In this document: positions 8,738 through 16,894 of the stretch, in pieces
Layout: every line of letters begins with the position of its first letter
How positions within the stretch are numbered: the first letter of the stretch is position 1
Source of the DNA: Candidatus Dadabacteria bacterium
Lineage (GTDB): Bacteria; Desulfobacterota_D; UBA1144; Nemesobacterales; Nemesobacteraceae
Direction of reading: 5' to 3'
NCBI GenBank assembly: GCA_951812945.1
Contig: CATOTB010000001.1
Span: forward strand, 329,976-393,975
DNA length: 64,000 bases
The notes under the pieces: generated by a model
What the model saw: only the letters and a program-made list of their open reading frames with translations
Databases searched by the model: none
What the model was told of the DNA's origin: nothing
Made by a program: the position numbers and the translations under genes

Positions 8738-9366
8738 TGCCTCCGAAAAAACGGAGAAGATTTGTACGTCCGCTAGGCGAGCGCCGTTACAGGAAGATGT
8801 TTGTGCTTGCTACCGAAGGCAGCAAAACGGAGTCGCAGTATTTTTCGATTTTTAACGACGCAAACCTGACTGTGCATATCAAATTCCTCAAAGGAGGGGA
8901 CAGAAGCGCACCTACACAAGTACTTAAGAGGATGAGAGGCTATCTGGAGGAGATCAATCTTGGAAGCCCGGACGAGGCGTGGCTTGTTGTGGATAAGGAT
9001 CAATGGACGGATGAGCAACTTCTGCAGCTTCACGAGTGGGCAGAAGAAGCTGGCAATTATGGTTTCGCTTTGAGCAATCCCAAATTTGAATTCTGGCTGC
9101 TTCTGCACTTTGAAGATGGAAGAGGTGTCAGCAATTCTCAGGCTTGTTCTCAAAGGCTGAAACTTTATATGCCCAATTACAACAAGGACATCAGCAGAAA
9201 AAACATATCCAGAACCATGATTGAAAAAGCTGTAAACCGAGCAAAAGAACTGGATACGCCGGCTTGTTCCCATTGGCCACTCAGCAGCGGAACGACTGTT
9301 TACAGATTAGTTGAAAACATACTGAGAACACGATACGTGGATATTGCGGCTGGAGAGGAACAGTAA
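8737..9366 (+). CDS. rloB: RloB-like protein (Toprim-fold putative nuclease)
   Basis: 209 aa. It shows the RloB pattern: a basic N-terminus (PKKRRRF), VLATEGSKTESQYF (Toprim-like Glu region), WLVVDKDQW (acidic pair), and SNPKFEFWLLLHFEDG. A C-terminal helical part follows (SRTMIEKAVNRAKEL). The acidic motifs match the Toprim-type catalytic centre used by OLD and DUF4435 nucleases. It is translationally coupled to rloA and is probably the effector of a two-component ATPase-nuclease defence module. The RNA or DNA target is not evident from sequence. Confidence 0.82.
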   Translation: MPPKKRRRFVRPLGERRYRKMFVLATEGSKTESQYFSIFNDANLTVHIKFLKGGDRSAPTQVLKRMRGYLEEINLGSPDEAWLVVDKDQWTDEQLLQLHEWAEEAGNYGFALSNPKFEFWLLLHFEDGRGVSNSQACSQRLKLYMPNYNKDISRKNISRTMIEKAVNRAKELDTPACSHWPLSSGTTVYRLVENILRTRYVDIAAGEEQ

Positions 9367-9383
9367 TCCCAAAGAAAAAGGGA

Positions 9384-10007
9384 TCATTTTAAAATTATTT
9401 CTTCCACCCTGAGTTTTCTTCCCTCCTGCGTTACGAGCGAAGGCACTTTTTCAATCTGAAGCCTTCTGAGCATGAAAGGACTTGCCTTGTATGCCGGTCG
9501 CCCCGCAATCAGAGAAGCTTCACGGACATTGCCGTCTGTAAGCAGCAGGATTGGTTTTTCACCTCTTTTGCCTATTTCCTCGAGCGCTCTTTTCACTTGG
9601 TCCTCTCTCAGCACCAGGATGCTTTTTGAAAGCGATACGTGATCGAGTGGATTCACGACACCCGCGGGGAAAATCATTTCCCCCGTGTGGTCGTAGAGAG
9701 GATTTCGTACGTTTACCGAAGGGTCGACGTAACGCACCCGCTCCTCCGTGGCCGATGGTACGTTAAGCGAAACGGAAGAGTGTTGCGCGTAAGATTTCCC
9801 TACTTTTTTCGAAATGCTTTCATGAAGGGCCTGCATGTCAATTTCTCCCGCCTTCCTCTTTACGTAGGAAAGCAAGCACTCCTCCTTTATCTCGTAGAGC
9901 TTTCCGTGGACTCCGAGATCTTTCCCGGAGGCTTCAGCTTGTATGACTGGAAACAAAAGCAGAAGTGCCAAGGCTAAAGCAGGGGAAAACCCCGCCCGAC
10001 TATCCAT
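9384..10007 (-). CDS. traW: Conjugal transfer protein TraW
   Basis: 207 aa with a signal peptide (FSPALALALLLLFPVIQAEA). Family marks: GKDLGVHGKLYEIKEECLL near the N-terminus, RYVDPSVNVRNPLYDHTG, and FPAGVVNPLDHVSLSKSI. TraW is a periplasmic protein needed for F-pilus assembly, acting with TraU and TrbC. It overlaps the signal peptidase gene by 34 bases. Its last 13 codons are duplicated at 7262-7304, on the far side of the rloAB pair, so the present 3' end may have been supplied by an insertion. Confidence 0.9.
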   Translation of the reverse strand: MDSRAGFSPALALALLLLFPVIQAEASGKDLGVHGKLYEIKEECLLSYVKRKAGEIDMQALHESISKKVGKSYAQHSSVSLNVPSATEERVRYVDPSVNVRNPLYDHTGEMIFPAGVVNPLDHVSLSKSILVLREDQVKRALEEIGKRGEKPILLLTDGNVREASLIAGRPAYKASPFMLRRLQIEKVPSLVTQEGRKLRVEEIILK

Positions 10008-10468
10008 GATCTCTTAACGAACCCCCAGTATCTTGAATCATAGCTTTTTTCGCCGTCGCCCAGAACAAAGTAGCTGCCGGCGGGAATCACCCCTTCAAAG
10101 CGAAAGCTCGTGACGGCGGCTCCCCTGGAATCATGCTCTTTCGCCAAAGCTATTTTCTCGCCATTTAGGTAGAACTCCGCTCCTTTAGTCCGAAGCGTAT
10201 CGCCCGGGCAGCCGACGAACCTCTTGGCGAAAACCGCTCCGTAATCCCAGTAGGGATTTCGCACGTTAAGGCGGAAAAGCCCTATGCTTCGGGGCCCGCA
10301 GGAAACCTCCCCGCCTCTTACCGTGAGAAACACCCGGTGGGGAAGCGACCCCGAGATATTGAATGAAATGCGAATCCCTGAAAAATAAGCTGCCGCAAGC
10401 AAGGCGCAGGCGCAGATAACCAAAGCGGCTCCCCGCACTCCGAGGCAAAACCCAAGGAGCTTACTCAT
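9974..10468 (-). CDS. Conjugation-associated S26 signal peptidase (TraF/TrhF type)
   Basis: 164 aa with one N-terminal membrane helix (ALVICACALLAAAYF). SGSLPHRVFL contains the candidate nucleophile Ser, AKRFVGCPGD the candidate base Lys, and PAGSYFVLGDGEKSYDSRYW is the conserved S26 box. Similar enzymes (TraF of RP4, TrhF of SXT/R27-type systems) mature pilin or cyclise it. The place between trbI and traW matches TrhF in F-type elements. The natural substrate is probably the pilin encoded at 16427-16738. Eight bases overlap with trbI upstream. Confidence 0.88.
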   Translation of the reverse strand: MSKLLGFCLGVRGAALVICACALLAAAYFSGIRISFNISGSLPHRVFLTVRGGEVSCGPRSIGLFRLNVRNPYWDYGAVFAKRFVGCPGDTLRTKGAEFYLNGEKIALAKEHDSRGAAVTSFRFEGVIPAGSYFVLGDGEKSYDSRYWGFVKRSWIVGRGFPLL

Positions 10469-10814
10469 CCCCCTCTCCCCGCACGGAAATCTCCTCGAGT
10501 ATTTCGCCGGTTATGTCTCGCCCCCCTCCCAGGACCGATTTTGAGTCAAGCACCAGGTACCCCCGCTCCTCGTACTTGACGAGAACCTCCCCAAAGCGTA
10601 TGAAAAACCGCCCGACCCGTTCCTCGGCTTCCTCCCGCGACAGCTCCCCCCGAAGCACCCTCGAGAATATCCTTTTCTTCTCCTCGGAGATTACGGTCTC
10701 AAGGTCTATGAAAACCACTTCCTCCTCCCCTTTGTCCGTAGCGCATGAGAGAACCGCAAGCGGGAGCAGGAACAGGAGAACCATCGGCAGAACCGAAACC
10801 CCGACTTTTCTCAT
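10461..10814 (-). CDS. trbI: TrbI F-type lipoprotein
   Basis: 117 aa. The start at 10814 makes an ATGA overlap with the traC stop; an upstream in-frame start lies inside traC. The N-terminus is a lipoprotein signal (PLAVLSC lipobox), followed by FIDLETVISEEKK, a charged helix and LVLDSKSVLGGGRDITGEIL, which matches the end of the TrbI_Ftype family (conserved 'DIT'). TrbI affects pilus retraction and outgrowth in F. The lipid anchor is unusual, since F TrbI is an inner-membrane protein. Confidence 0.75.
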   Translation of the reverse strand: MRKVGVSVLPMVLLFLLPLAVLSCATDKGEEEVVFIDLETVISEEKKRIFSRVLRGELSREEAEERVGRFFIRFGEVLVKYEERGYLVLDSKSVLGGGRDITGEILEEISVRGEGDE

Positions 10815-13240
10815 CTTCTCCCCCGCGAGGTCTCGACGCACCGCTCTATCGCCTCGTGCACTTCTAGGCCCTGGGAGATGAATCCGTTAAGAAGCGATAC
10901 GTCGTCGGGATTCGTGGTATATGTCCAGTAGGAAAAAGGATCAACGACCAGACGCCCGAGACCCATCCCGCGCTCACTGTTGTATATGAACACCTCTGAG
11001 AATTCCCCGGGGCGTGTTGAAAGCGTAGAGACAAGCTCCCCGAAGTAATCCCCCAGAAGAAGTTTTCCTCCCTTTTTTATCTCCTCTACGCTCTCACCCT
11101 TCTGGCGCAGCATGAACATCCAGGCCGAATTCTCAAGCACTGACTCCCCGAGGTCTCCCGCCCTGTAGAAATCAAGCAGGCTCTGGGTGACCGAGACAAA
11201 GGCGCCGTTATACTTTCTCGCCCTTCGGTATCCGTGCGCTATGAACTCGCCCGAGAATCCCCCGCCGAGAAGATCCCACGCCTCGTCTATTATCGCTAGC
11301 TTTCGCCGCTCCCGGCTCCCGAGGTACATTTCCCTTTCTATGTGCCAGATGATCATGAGCACCACCACGGTCTGAAGCTCCGGCTTTGCCTTAAGCTCCT
11401 CTAGCTCAAGTACGCTGAGGTCGCTCTCAAAGGAGAGGTTGGACGGTCCCTCGAAAAAGCGCCCGTACTGTCCCTGGGAGGAGTAGGCGTAGAGCATGTG
11501 TGCGAGGTCTTCTGACCTGCGGTGCGGATCTGAGATCCCGGAGAGCGCTTCCACAACGTCGTCTATGCGCGCCTCGGGGCCGCGTTTTTCCCAGGCTCCC
11601 TTGATCGCCTCCTCAAGAAGCGATTTCCCGAGGTCCCCTATTTTCTCAGAAGGAGAAGCCATCTGGGCGAAAAGGGGCTTTAACAGCTCCATGTCCTCGT
11701 CTATGTCTGTCACGCGGGAGAAGGGGTTAAGCGAGATTCCGCTTTTCTCATCGAACACCACGAACTCCCCGCCCACAAGGCTGCAGAGTTTCTCATAGGA
11801 GCGGCCTATGTCTATTACGAACACCCTCGCTCCTTCCCCCAGATACCCGGTGATCATGTCCGAGGTGAGGAAGGACTTTCCGGAGCCCGACTGGGCGAAC
11901 ACCGCACAGTTATAGTTGGAGGCCGAGCTGAAAAGATCAAGCTTCATTACCTGTCCCCTCCTCGATATGAAGGTAAGCGGCCCGGAACCCGTACCCTTCC
12001 AGTCTGACATCACGGGAAGTATGGAGGCGCCAGCCGAGGTCTGCATGGTTGAGTTTCGGCGGAGAAGACGGGTAAGGGCGGGATCTGCGCCGAGCGGAAG
12101 GCTTTCAAGGAAAAGGGGAAGCAGTATATATTTCTCTTCGCGAAGATCGAAGTTCCGGGCCCTCCATATTCCCGTCACCATCTCCTTTACCCTCTCTGCT
12201 TCCTCGCCGCTTCGGGTCTTAAGAAAAAGGCTGAGCGACCCCATGACCAGACCCTCATCCTCAAGGGCGTTCACCAGGAAATCGAAATTCTCCGCCTTTT
12301 TCCTCAGCCTCGGTATGAATCTCGTTACGAGCCCGAAACTCTGCTGCTTCACCATTACGGCCTTTGCCCTTACTTCCGAGGCTTTTTTTCTCTCCGGGAT
12401 CACGAATCCCGCCTGAAGGAAAAAGTACGCGGGCACCTGCGAGAGCCCCCGAATGGGGTCTCCCAGCAGCTCGTGGAACTCGTCAAGCGAGAAGTACTCG
12501 GGCATGGAGGCCGGGGAATATCCCCGCAGCCGCGCGTCCCCGAGCGTTATCTCTCCCGCCCGCACCTCTATCGCCGTCTCGCGGTCTATTACCTGGTTTC
12601 TTATCTCCTCGCTCTGGTCGTAGGGGCCGGCGGGGCGCGCGAGATAGTGAGGGTCGTCGTACCAGCGCGCATCGGGGTTGAGAGCCTCGCGAAGGATGAG
12701 GATGAGTTCCCCCGGGTGGAACTCGCGCGGGTAAAGCTGCGCGGAACTTAAAACGCCCGAGACATTCGCCCCGAACTTGCGGGCCTCTTCAGTATGTTTT
12801 TCCCATATGGATTCCGTGACTTTGTTTTTCCCGTAGCCCGGAGGAATCCTTACTGATACGAGAAACCGGAAATCCCTTGCGGGAACCCCGACCCTCCCTC
12901 GCATCTCCCGGGTGTAGAGCCTTTTTCTCTCGGCGGCGATCTCCCGGCAGACCCTGTTTTTATCTCTTCCCCTCTCGTGAAAAAACGGGGATATGAGCTC
13001 CGAGGCGAACACGTGGAACTTGACCGAGGTTCCAGGGGGAAGCACCCGGTCGCCGAGCATTCCGCCCAGTATCCTCCTTGTGTCCTCCCCGGCAAAAAGA
13101 AGCGGGTTTATCTCCCATACGAAACCCAGGGACGCATCGGCAAGCACGTACATCCCGTCTTCCCAGGCCACGTAGGGAAGGTAATCGGAAAGCGAATCCC
13201 TCGCGGCAAGCTCCCGCAGGCGCTCCTTCGCCACGCCCAT
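10811..13240 (-). CDS. traC: F-type T4SS assembly ATPase TraC
   Basis: 809 aa from the ATG at 13240, which overlaps the traV stop in TGATG; a longer frame upstream lies inside traV. N-terminal TraC_F domain (residues about 10-400), Walker A AQSGSGKS at 449-456, Walker B KLAIIDEAWDLL at about 647-658, and a VirB4-like C-terminal ATPase core with the RRARKYNG and VTQSLLDF segments. TraC is a cytoplasmic, membrane-associated VirB4 homologue that powers pilus assembly. The length fits the family (about 800-875 aa). The gene sits between traV and trbI, linked by overlaps on both sides. Confidence 0.95.
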   Translation of the reverse strand: MGVAKERLRELAARDSLSDYLPYVAWEDGMYVLADASLGFVWEINPLLFAGEDTRRILGGMLGDRVLPPGTSVKFHVFASELISPFFHERGRDKNRVCREIAAERKRLYTREMRGRVGVPARDFRFLVSVRIPPGYGKNKVTESIWEKHTEEARKFGANVSGVLSSAQLYPREFHPGELILILREALNPDARWYDDPHYLARPAGPYDQSEEIRNQVIDRETAIEVRAGEITLGDARLRGYSPASMPEYFSLDEFHELLGDPIRGLSQVPAYFFLQAGFVIPERKKASEVRAKAVMVKQQSFGLVTRFIPRLRKKAENFDFLVNALEDEGLVMGSLSLFLKTRSGEEAERVKEMVTGIWRARNFDLREEKYILLPLFLESLPLGADPALTRLLRRNSTMQTSAGASILPVMSDWKGTGSGPLTFISRRGQVMKLDLFSSASNYNCAVFAQSGSGKSFLTSDMITGYLGEGARVFVIDIGRSYEKLCSLVGGEFVVFDEKSGISLNPFSRVTDIDEDMELLKPLFAQMASPSEKIGDLGKSLLEEAIKGAWEKRGPEARIDDVVEALSGISDPHRRSEDLAHMLYAYSSQGQYGRFFEGPSNLSFESDLSVLELEELKAKPELQTVVVLMIIWHIEREMYLGSRERRKLAIIDEAWDLLGGGFSGEFIAHGYRRARKYNGAFVSVTQSLLDFYRAGDLGESVLENSAWMFMLRQKGESVEEIKKGGKLLLGDYFGELVSTLSTRPGEFSEVFIYNSERGMGLGRLVVDPFSYWTYTTNPDDVSLLNGFISQGLEVHEAIERCVETSRGRR

Positions 13241-13725
13241 CAGGGAGCCCTCCCGGTTCCCCGAAGGCGGATATTCCCCGGATACCCTCCCTCGGGTTCT
13301 CCGAGCGGAACGGTTCTCCCATCGATCTTCCACCGTCCCTTGCCCGTGAGCACGTACACGTATTTTTCAGAGTGAAAGACGCCCCGGGCATCCTGCCACG
13401 GGGCTATCCAGAGGCGTATAACGCGCGGGGAAATGTAAACAGGCATCGTGTCCTCCGCCCGTGTGGACTCCCCGTCTTCCCGCGTACTTTTTTCCGCGCG
13501 GAACCCCGCGCCCTTGGGAAACTTTTTCTTTGCCCGCGCGCTTTTTTTACTTTCCCGGGGTTTGCGGAGAGGATCCGATGCACCCGAAGTCGTCTCGGCG
13601 TAGACCTCGGAGACGCTTTTGCACGAGTGGCCCGATTTAGCCGGACAGCCGTAGCGAGACGACCCGCCGGCGCATGCGGCCGCAAACAGGGCGAAAAACA
13701 AAAAGAGCAGACAGAATTTCCTCAT
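13240..13725 (-). CDS. traV: TraV-like outer-membrane lipoprotein
   Basis: 161 aa. The ATG at 13725 makes an ATGA overlap with the traB stop. The lipoprotein signal ends at LFAAAC with Cys18, and Cys27 and Cys35 follow in the TraV pattern (GCP-x5-CKSVSEVYAET). TraV joins TraK and TraB in the F-type outer-membrane core. The middle is Lys/Ser/Arg-rich; the C-terminal 70 residues (VIRLWIAPWQD, GVFHSEKYVYVL) match the conserved TraV end. It is at the expected place between traB and traC. Confidence 0.88.
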   Translation of the reverse strand: MRKFCLLFLFFALFAAACAGGSSRYGCPAKSGHSCKSVSEVYAETTSGASDPLRKPRESKKSARAKKKFPKGAGFRAEKSTREDGESTRAEDTMPVYISPRVIRLWIAPWQDARGVFHSEKYVYVLTGKGRWKIDGRTVPLGEPEGGYPGNIRLRGTGRAP

Positions 13726-14876
13726 CCCTTCTCCTGCCTCTCGCCGTAGGAGGTTTTCCTCGGGGCAAGTTCCGTTCCCTCGGTTATGATCACGTCGACG
13801 CGGCGCCCCGCGTCTATCTCTATTACCGGAAACACCTCTTCGGCAAGCTTTAGGTAGTACTCCGCGAGAAGCCTTCCTGCTTCCCCCGTTCCTCCCCCGA
13901 TCCCCGTTTTCACAAGATCCCGAGAACTTTTGTGGCTCACGGTAAACGTTCCGCCCGCGACAACCCCGGAGGTCGAGTTTGAGCTCTGGACGGCCTCGCC
14001 GAAACCGGAGGCGAAGCCTGCCAGGATCCCGCGCGAGAGTATTTTTCCTTGTTTCGAAACGAGCCGACCCCGGATCCCCGTCTTTCCGTCCTCCCCGGCC
14101 ACGTATCCTTTTATCCCGGTGTCTATCACGTCTCCCGAGCGAAGCACGCATGCTATCCGCTCGAGCCTCACGTACGCCCTTTCGCTTGCCAGCTGTCCGT
14201 AGCCCGCTCCCGTCACGTGGCAGCGGGATATGTCCATTCGCCGAAGGCTTGGGAGTCGGGAAGTTTCCACAAGATGTATAAGCACGGGATGGGGATTTCG
14301 CGAGGAGGCCGTCGCGGTTGGGGCGTCAAGGCCGCTTATGAGCACCCCGGGGACGAAACTTCCCGAGGGAATCCAGTTAAGAAGCGCCGGTTCTCCCGCG
14401 GGCCCCTCGGCCGGGCCGCCCCCGAGAGGGGAGAAAACCCGTATCGGGCTTTGCGTTTTCGGGGGCTCGGGCGGCGCCGCCGCACCCGGCCGGGGCGGGA
14501 AGGGAGGAAACTCCGCTCCGGGGGAGGCTTCATCTCCGGGCAGCGGAGGCGGGTACGGATACGGTTCGGGAGGTTTCTCCTCAAGCGCCCCGAGCGCCGC
14601 GGAGATGGCTTCGAGTTCTTTTCTTATCTCTCTCTGTTCAGTCTCTATCATTCCGAGGCGTTTTTCTCCCTCTATGCGCCACTTCTCCCGGGCAAGGTCC
14701 ACTCCCCGCAGGATCTTTATGCTTCCCTGCGGTTTCTTCTCCCCGAGGATTCCCTGCTCCTCTCCGCCGAGGAGAAAAAGAATCAGAGCTGCGACGGAAA
14801 GCCCCGCAAAAATCGCGGCCGCGGCGAGCGTCTGCCGTTTTCTTTCGGCGTAGATTTTCCGGATCCTTCCGATCAT
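13722..14876 (-). CDS. traB: TraB/VirB10-like core scaffold protein
   Basis: 384 aa. One membrane helix near the N-terminus (LAAAAIFAGLSVAALILFLL), then a coiled coil (EKRLGMIETEQREIRKEL), a Pro-rich segment of about 60 residues, and a VirB10-type barrel domain: SFVPGVLISGLDAPT, GAGYGQLASERAYVRLERI, GIRGRLVSKQGKIL. VirB10 homologues span both membranes and pass energy signals to the outer-membrane pore. It overlaps traK by four bases (ATGA) and traV by four. Confidence 0.93.
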   Translation of the reverse strand: MIGRIRKIYAERKRQTLAAAAIFAGLSVAALILFLLGGEEQGILGEKKPQGSIKILRGVDLAREKWRIEGEKRLGMIETEQREIRKELEAISAALGALEEKPPEPYPYPPPLPGDEASPGAEFPPFPPRPGAAAPPEPPKTQSPIRVFSPLGGGPAEGPAGEPALLNWIPSGSFVPGVLISGLDAPTATASSRNPHPVLIHLVETSRLPSLRRMDISRCHVTGAGYGQLASERAYVRLERIACVLRSGDVIDTGIKGYVAGEDGKTGIRGRLVSKQGKILSRGILAGFASGFGEAVQSSNSTSGVVAGGTFTVSHKSSRDLVKTGIGGGTGEAGRLLAEYYLKLAEEVFPVIEIDAGRRVDVIITEGTELAPRKTSYGERQEKG

Positions 14877-15583
14877 CTCGTCGGTTCCTTTTTCGTGACC
14901 ACAAAGACCTGCGAAGATTCCCCCGGCTGCAGTTCGTCCCGCTCCATGCCCACGGCAACCGTCTGGGGGTCAGAGGAGAACATGCTCTCAGCGAGCGCCG
15001 CGCTTGCGGAACCGCCGTTTCTTACCACGTAGAGCGCGGCGAAAAAAGGGGGCGAGACCGCTTGCCCGCGGCGCGCGAGGAAAAGGGAACCCGAGAGCTT
15101 TTGTTCCTTTTCCGAAATTCTCTTGGCGGGGGCGCTTTTCGAGGCGAGTGAGAGCACGAGGTCAGTTATGGCTTTTTCGTAGGGAAGGGCCTCCACGCCC
15201 CCGGCTGTCTCCCTGCCCAGGTTGGGGGACGGCTCGTCCCCGTCCCTCATTATGATGGTCTGCGAGGGTCCATCCTCGGGCACAAGCAGCAGGGTGAGCC
15301 TTCTTTTTTCCGTCAGGATTATGAGTTCCGCCGGATCCTCCGCTCTCACGAGCACTGAGCGGCCGATTATCTTTACGTCCATTAATTCGCTTGAGCTGAA
15401 CGCGTTTATTATGGTTTCGGGAAATTCGATCCGGTTTGTGTCGGTGCGCGATATGCCAAGCGATATGGGCTGGGAATCTGGGGTTTTCCCGAGATCTATG
15501 GTGAGTGTGGCCGCGGCTGCGGCGAAAATAAAAAACGCCGCGCCCGCAAGCGTAAAGGCCCACGAGGGAAAATCAGGGTTCAT
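14873..15583 (-). CDS. traK: TraK, secretin-like core component
   Basis: 236 aa with an N-terminal hydrophobic segment (LAGAAFFIFAAAAATLTI) as export signal. The body shows TraK-like features: ETIINAFSSSELMDVKIIGRSVLV and ELIILTEKRRLTLLLVPEDG. TraK, a VirB9-type periplasmic ring protein, interacts with TraV and TraB. It overlaps traE by 11 bases and traB by four. Operon order supports the call as much as sequence does. Confidence 0.85.
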   Translation of the reverse strand: MNPDFPSWAFTLAGAAFFIFAAAAATLTIDLGKTPDSQPISLGISRTDTNRIEFPETIINAFSSSELMDVKIIGRSVLVRAEDPAELIILTEKRRLTLLLVPEDGPSQTIIMRDGDEPSPNLGRETAGGVEALPYEKAITDLVLSLASKSAPAKRISEKEQKLSGSLFLARRGQAVSPPFFAALYVVRNGGSASAALAESMFSSDPQTVAVGMERDELQPGESSQVFVVTKKEPTR

Positions 15584-16160
15584 CTGTGTTTTGCGCTCCT
15601 TCGTCTTCCGTGAGTTCGGTTACGAGCGGGCGGTTGTTCGCCCCGAGCTCGAAACCGATCCTGTAGCTGACCTCCCTCTGGTCGGTCACCACGTTTCCGA
15701 CCACCCTGGTGCGCTGCCCGCTAACCGTCACAATAGCTCCTTCTTCCTCTACGGCAACGGTTTTCGGGAAAAACGCCTGGGCGACACCGCTTGCTTTTAT
15801 CTCCTTTGATTTTTCAAGCAGGAATCCCGATATGGGGTGGTAGCTCTTGGGGTGCACGTAGAGAAGAAACTGCCTTACGTTAAAATCGACGGTTTCGGCG
15901 GTAAAGGAAGCTACAAAGGGGAGGAGGCTAAGCGCCCACTGCTCGGTGTAGGTGAGAGAGGCTTTGCCGGCGGCGGCGATGGTGAAGTCCTTCTGCATGT
16001 ACTCGGGCACGTGAACGTGGACGGTCGTGCGCTCGGAGAGCTTTTTCATGTGGCAGCCCTGGAGGGCGACCGTGATGCAAAGCGCCCCCACGGCGAAGCG
16101 GAGCAGACCGTTTTCCCGGGCGAGGTTAAGCCATCTCTCGCGGAATGTGCGTATGAGCAT
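15573..16160 (-). CDS. traE: TraE, inner-membrane T4SS component
   Basis: 195 aa from the ATG at 16160, which overlaps the traL stop (TGATG); a GTG one codon earlier is also open. One membrane helix near the N-terminus (LLRFAVGALCITVALQG), then a periplasmic domain with TVHVHVPEYMQKDFTI, a VirB8-like region (SLLPFVASFTAETVDFNVRQFLLYVHP) and RTRVVGNVVTDQREVSYRIGF. TraE is the VirB8-like inner-membrane component of F-type systems. Position between traL and traK is canonical. Confidence 0.92.
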   Translation of the reverse strand: MLIRTFRERWLNLARENGLLRFAVGALCITVALQGCHMKKLSERTTVHVHVPEYMQKDFTIAAAGKASLTYTEQWALSLLPFVASFTAETVDFNVRQFLLYVHPKSYHPISGFLLEKSKEIKASGVAQAFFPKTVAVEEEGAIVTVSGQRTRVVGNVVTDQREVSYRIGFELGANNRPLVTELTEDEGAQNTDEP

Positions 16161-16426
16161 CACTCAAAAAACCTCTCTTTGTGACTCTCGGGCCTCACGC
16201 CGGAGAGCCCGTACCAGTAGGCAAGATGAAGGAGAAACGCGCTTCCCCGCCCTGATTTCAGGCGCTCAAGCAGCCAGGACAGGGCGAACCCCCCAAGCAG
16301 TCCTCCGAGCGTCTGGCCCCCTAGCGCCCCGACCACGAACGCGCCGCTGAAAACCACCACCTCGTCGATTTCCCACCAGAATATCTGCGGAGGGTCGTCT
16401 ATGTATCTCGGGATTCTCGTTCTCAT
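16160..16426 (-). CDS. traL: TraL, small T4SS membrane protein
   Basis: 88 aa. The N-terminal motif RIPRYIDDPPQIFWWEIDE is diagnostic for TraL, followed by two membrane segments (VVVFSGAFVVGALGG and LGGLLGGFALSWLL). TraL is a VirB3-like membrane component needed for pilus assembly. It starts one base after the pilin stop codon and overlaps traE by one base. Confidence 0.93.
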   Translation of the reverse strand: MRTRIPRYIDDPPQIFWWEIDEVVVFSGAFVVGALGGQTLGGLLGGFALSWLLERLKSGRGSAFLLHLAYWYGLSGVRPESHKERFFE

Positions 16427-16738
16427 CTAGAACGTTCCCGTGGCTATTCCCTCTATGAGCGACGGGCCGAGCGAGACCACGAGCGCCACGCCTATTCCCG
16501 TAAGTGCCGGGAAAAGCGTCTGGCGCATGATGGAAGCCCCGAGTCCTATTATGAACGTGCAGAGGGCCAGCAGCCTTCCAAGGTAGCCGGTCGACCATCC
16601 CTTCACCTTGGTGTATATGCCTTGGAACTCGGTGCCTGTGGTTCCTCCAAGCGCGGTATCCGGGTAAAAAAGCGCCAGCGCCAAAACGACCAAAAGCGCT
16701 ACTGTGGCGGCGCGGGAGAAATTTCTGGATGTTTTCAT
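16427..16738 (-). CDS. traA: TraA-type pilin precursor
   Basis: 103 aa: a long signal peptide (ATVALLVVLALALFYPDTALGG), then a mature part of about 70 residues with two hydrophobic helices (YLGRLLALCTFIIGLGASI and FPALTGIGVALVVSLGPSLI) joined by a short loop. This is the architecture of F-like pilins. A strong Shine-Dalgarno (AAGGAGG) lies ahead. It is directly upstream of traL, as in F and SXT. The signal peptidase at 9974-10468 is a candidate processing enzyme. Confidence 0.88.
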   Translation of the reverse strand: MKTSRNFSRAATVALLVVLALALFYPDTALGGTTGTEFQGIYTKVKGWSTGYLGRLLALCTFIIGLGASIMRQTLFPALTGIGVALVVSLGPSLIEGIATGTF

Positions 16739-16894
16739 CTTAGCCTGCCTCCTTATAAGTGGTTTTTGCGTACTGCGAAATGTTCTTGTCCGTTTGATTG
16801 CAAATGCGGTATATCTCCGCTTGTTTTTATTTTGTCATACAGATCCTGTCGCTAAGCCGCTTCGGGGGAACGGAAGTCCCCCTTCTCTCCCGTC

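Noticed and set aside
14049..15032. 327-codon plus-strand open frame
   Set aside because: Antisense to traB and traK; composition is Arg/Pro/Ser-rich as expected of shadow frames.
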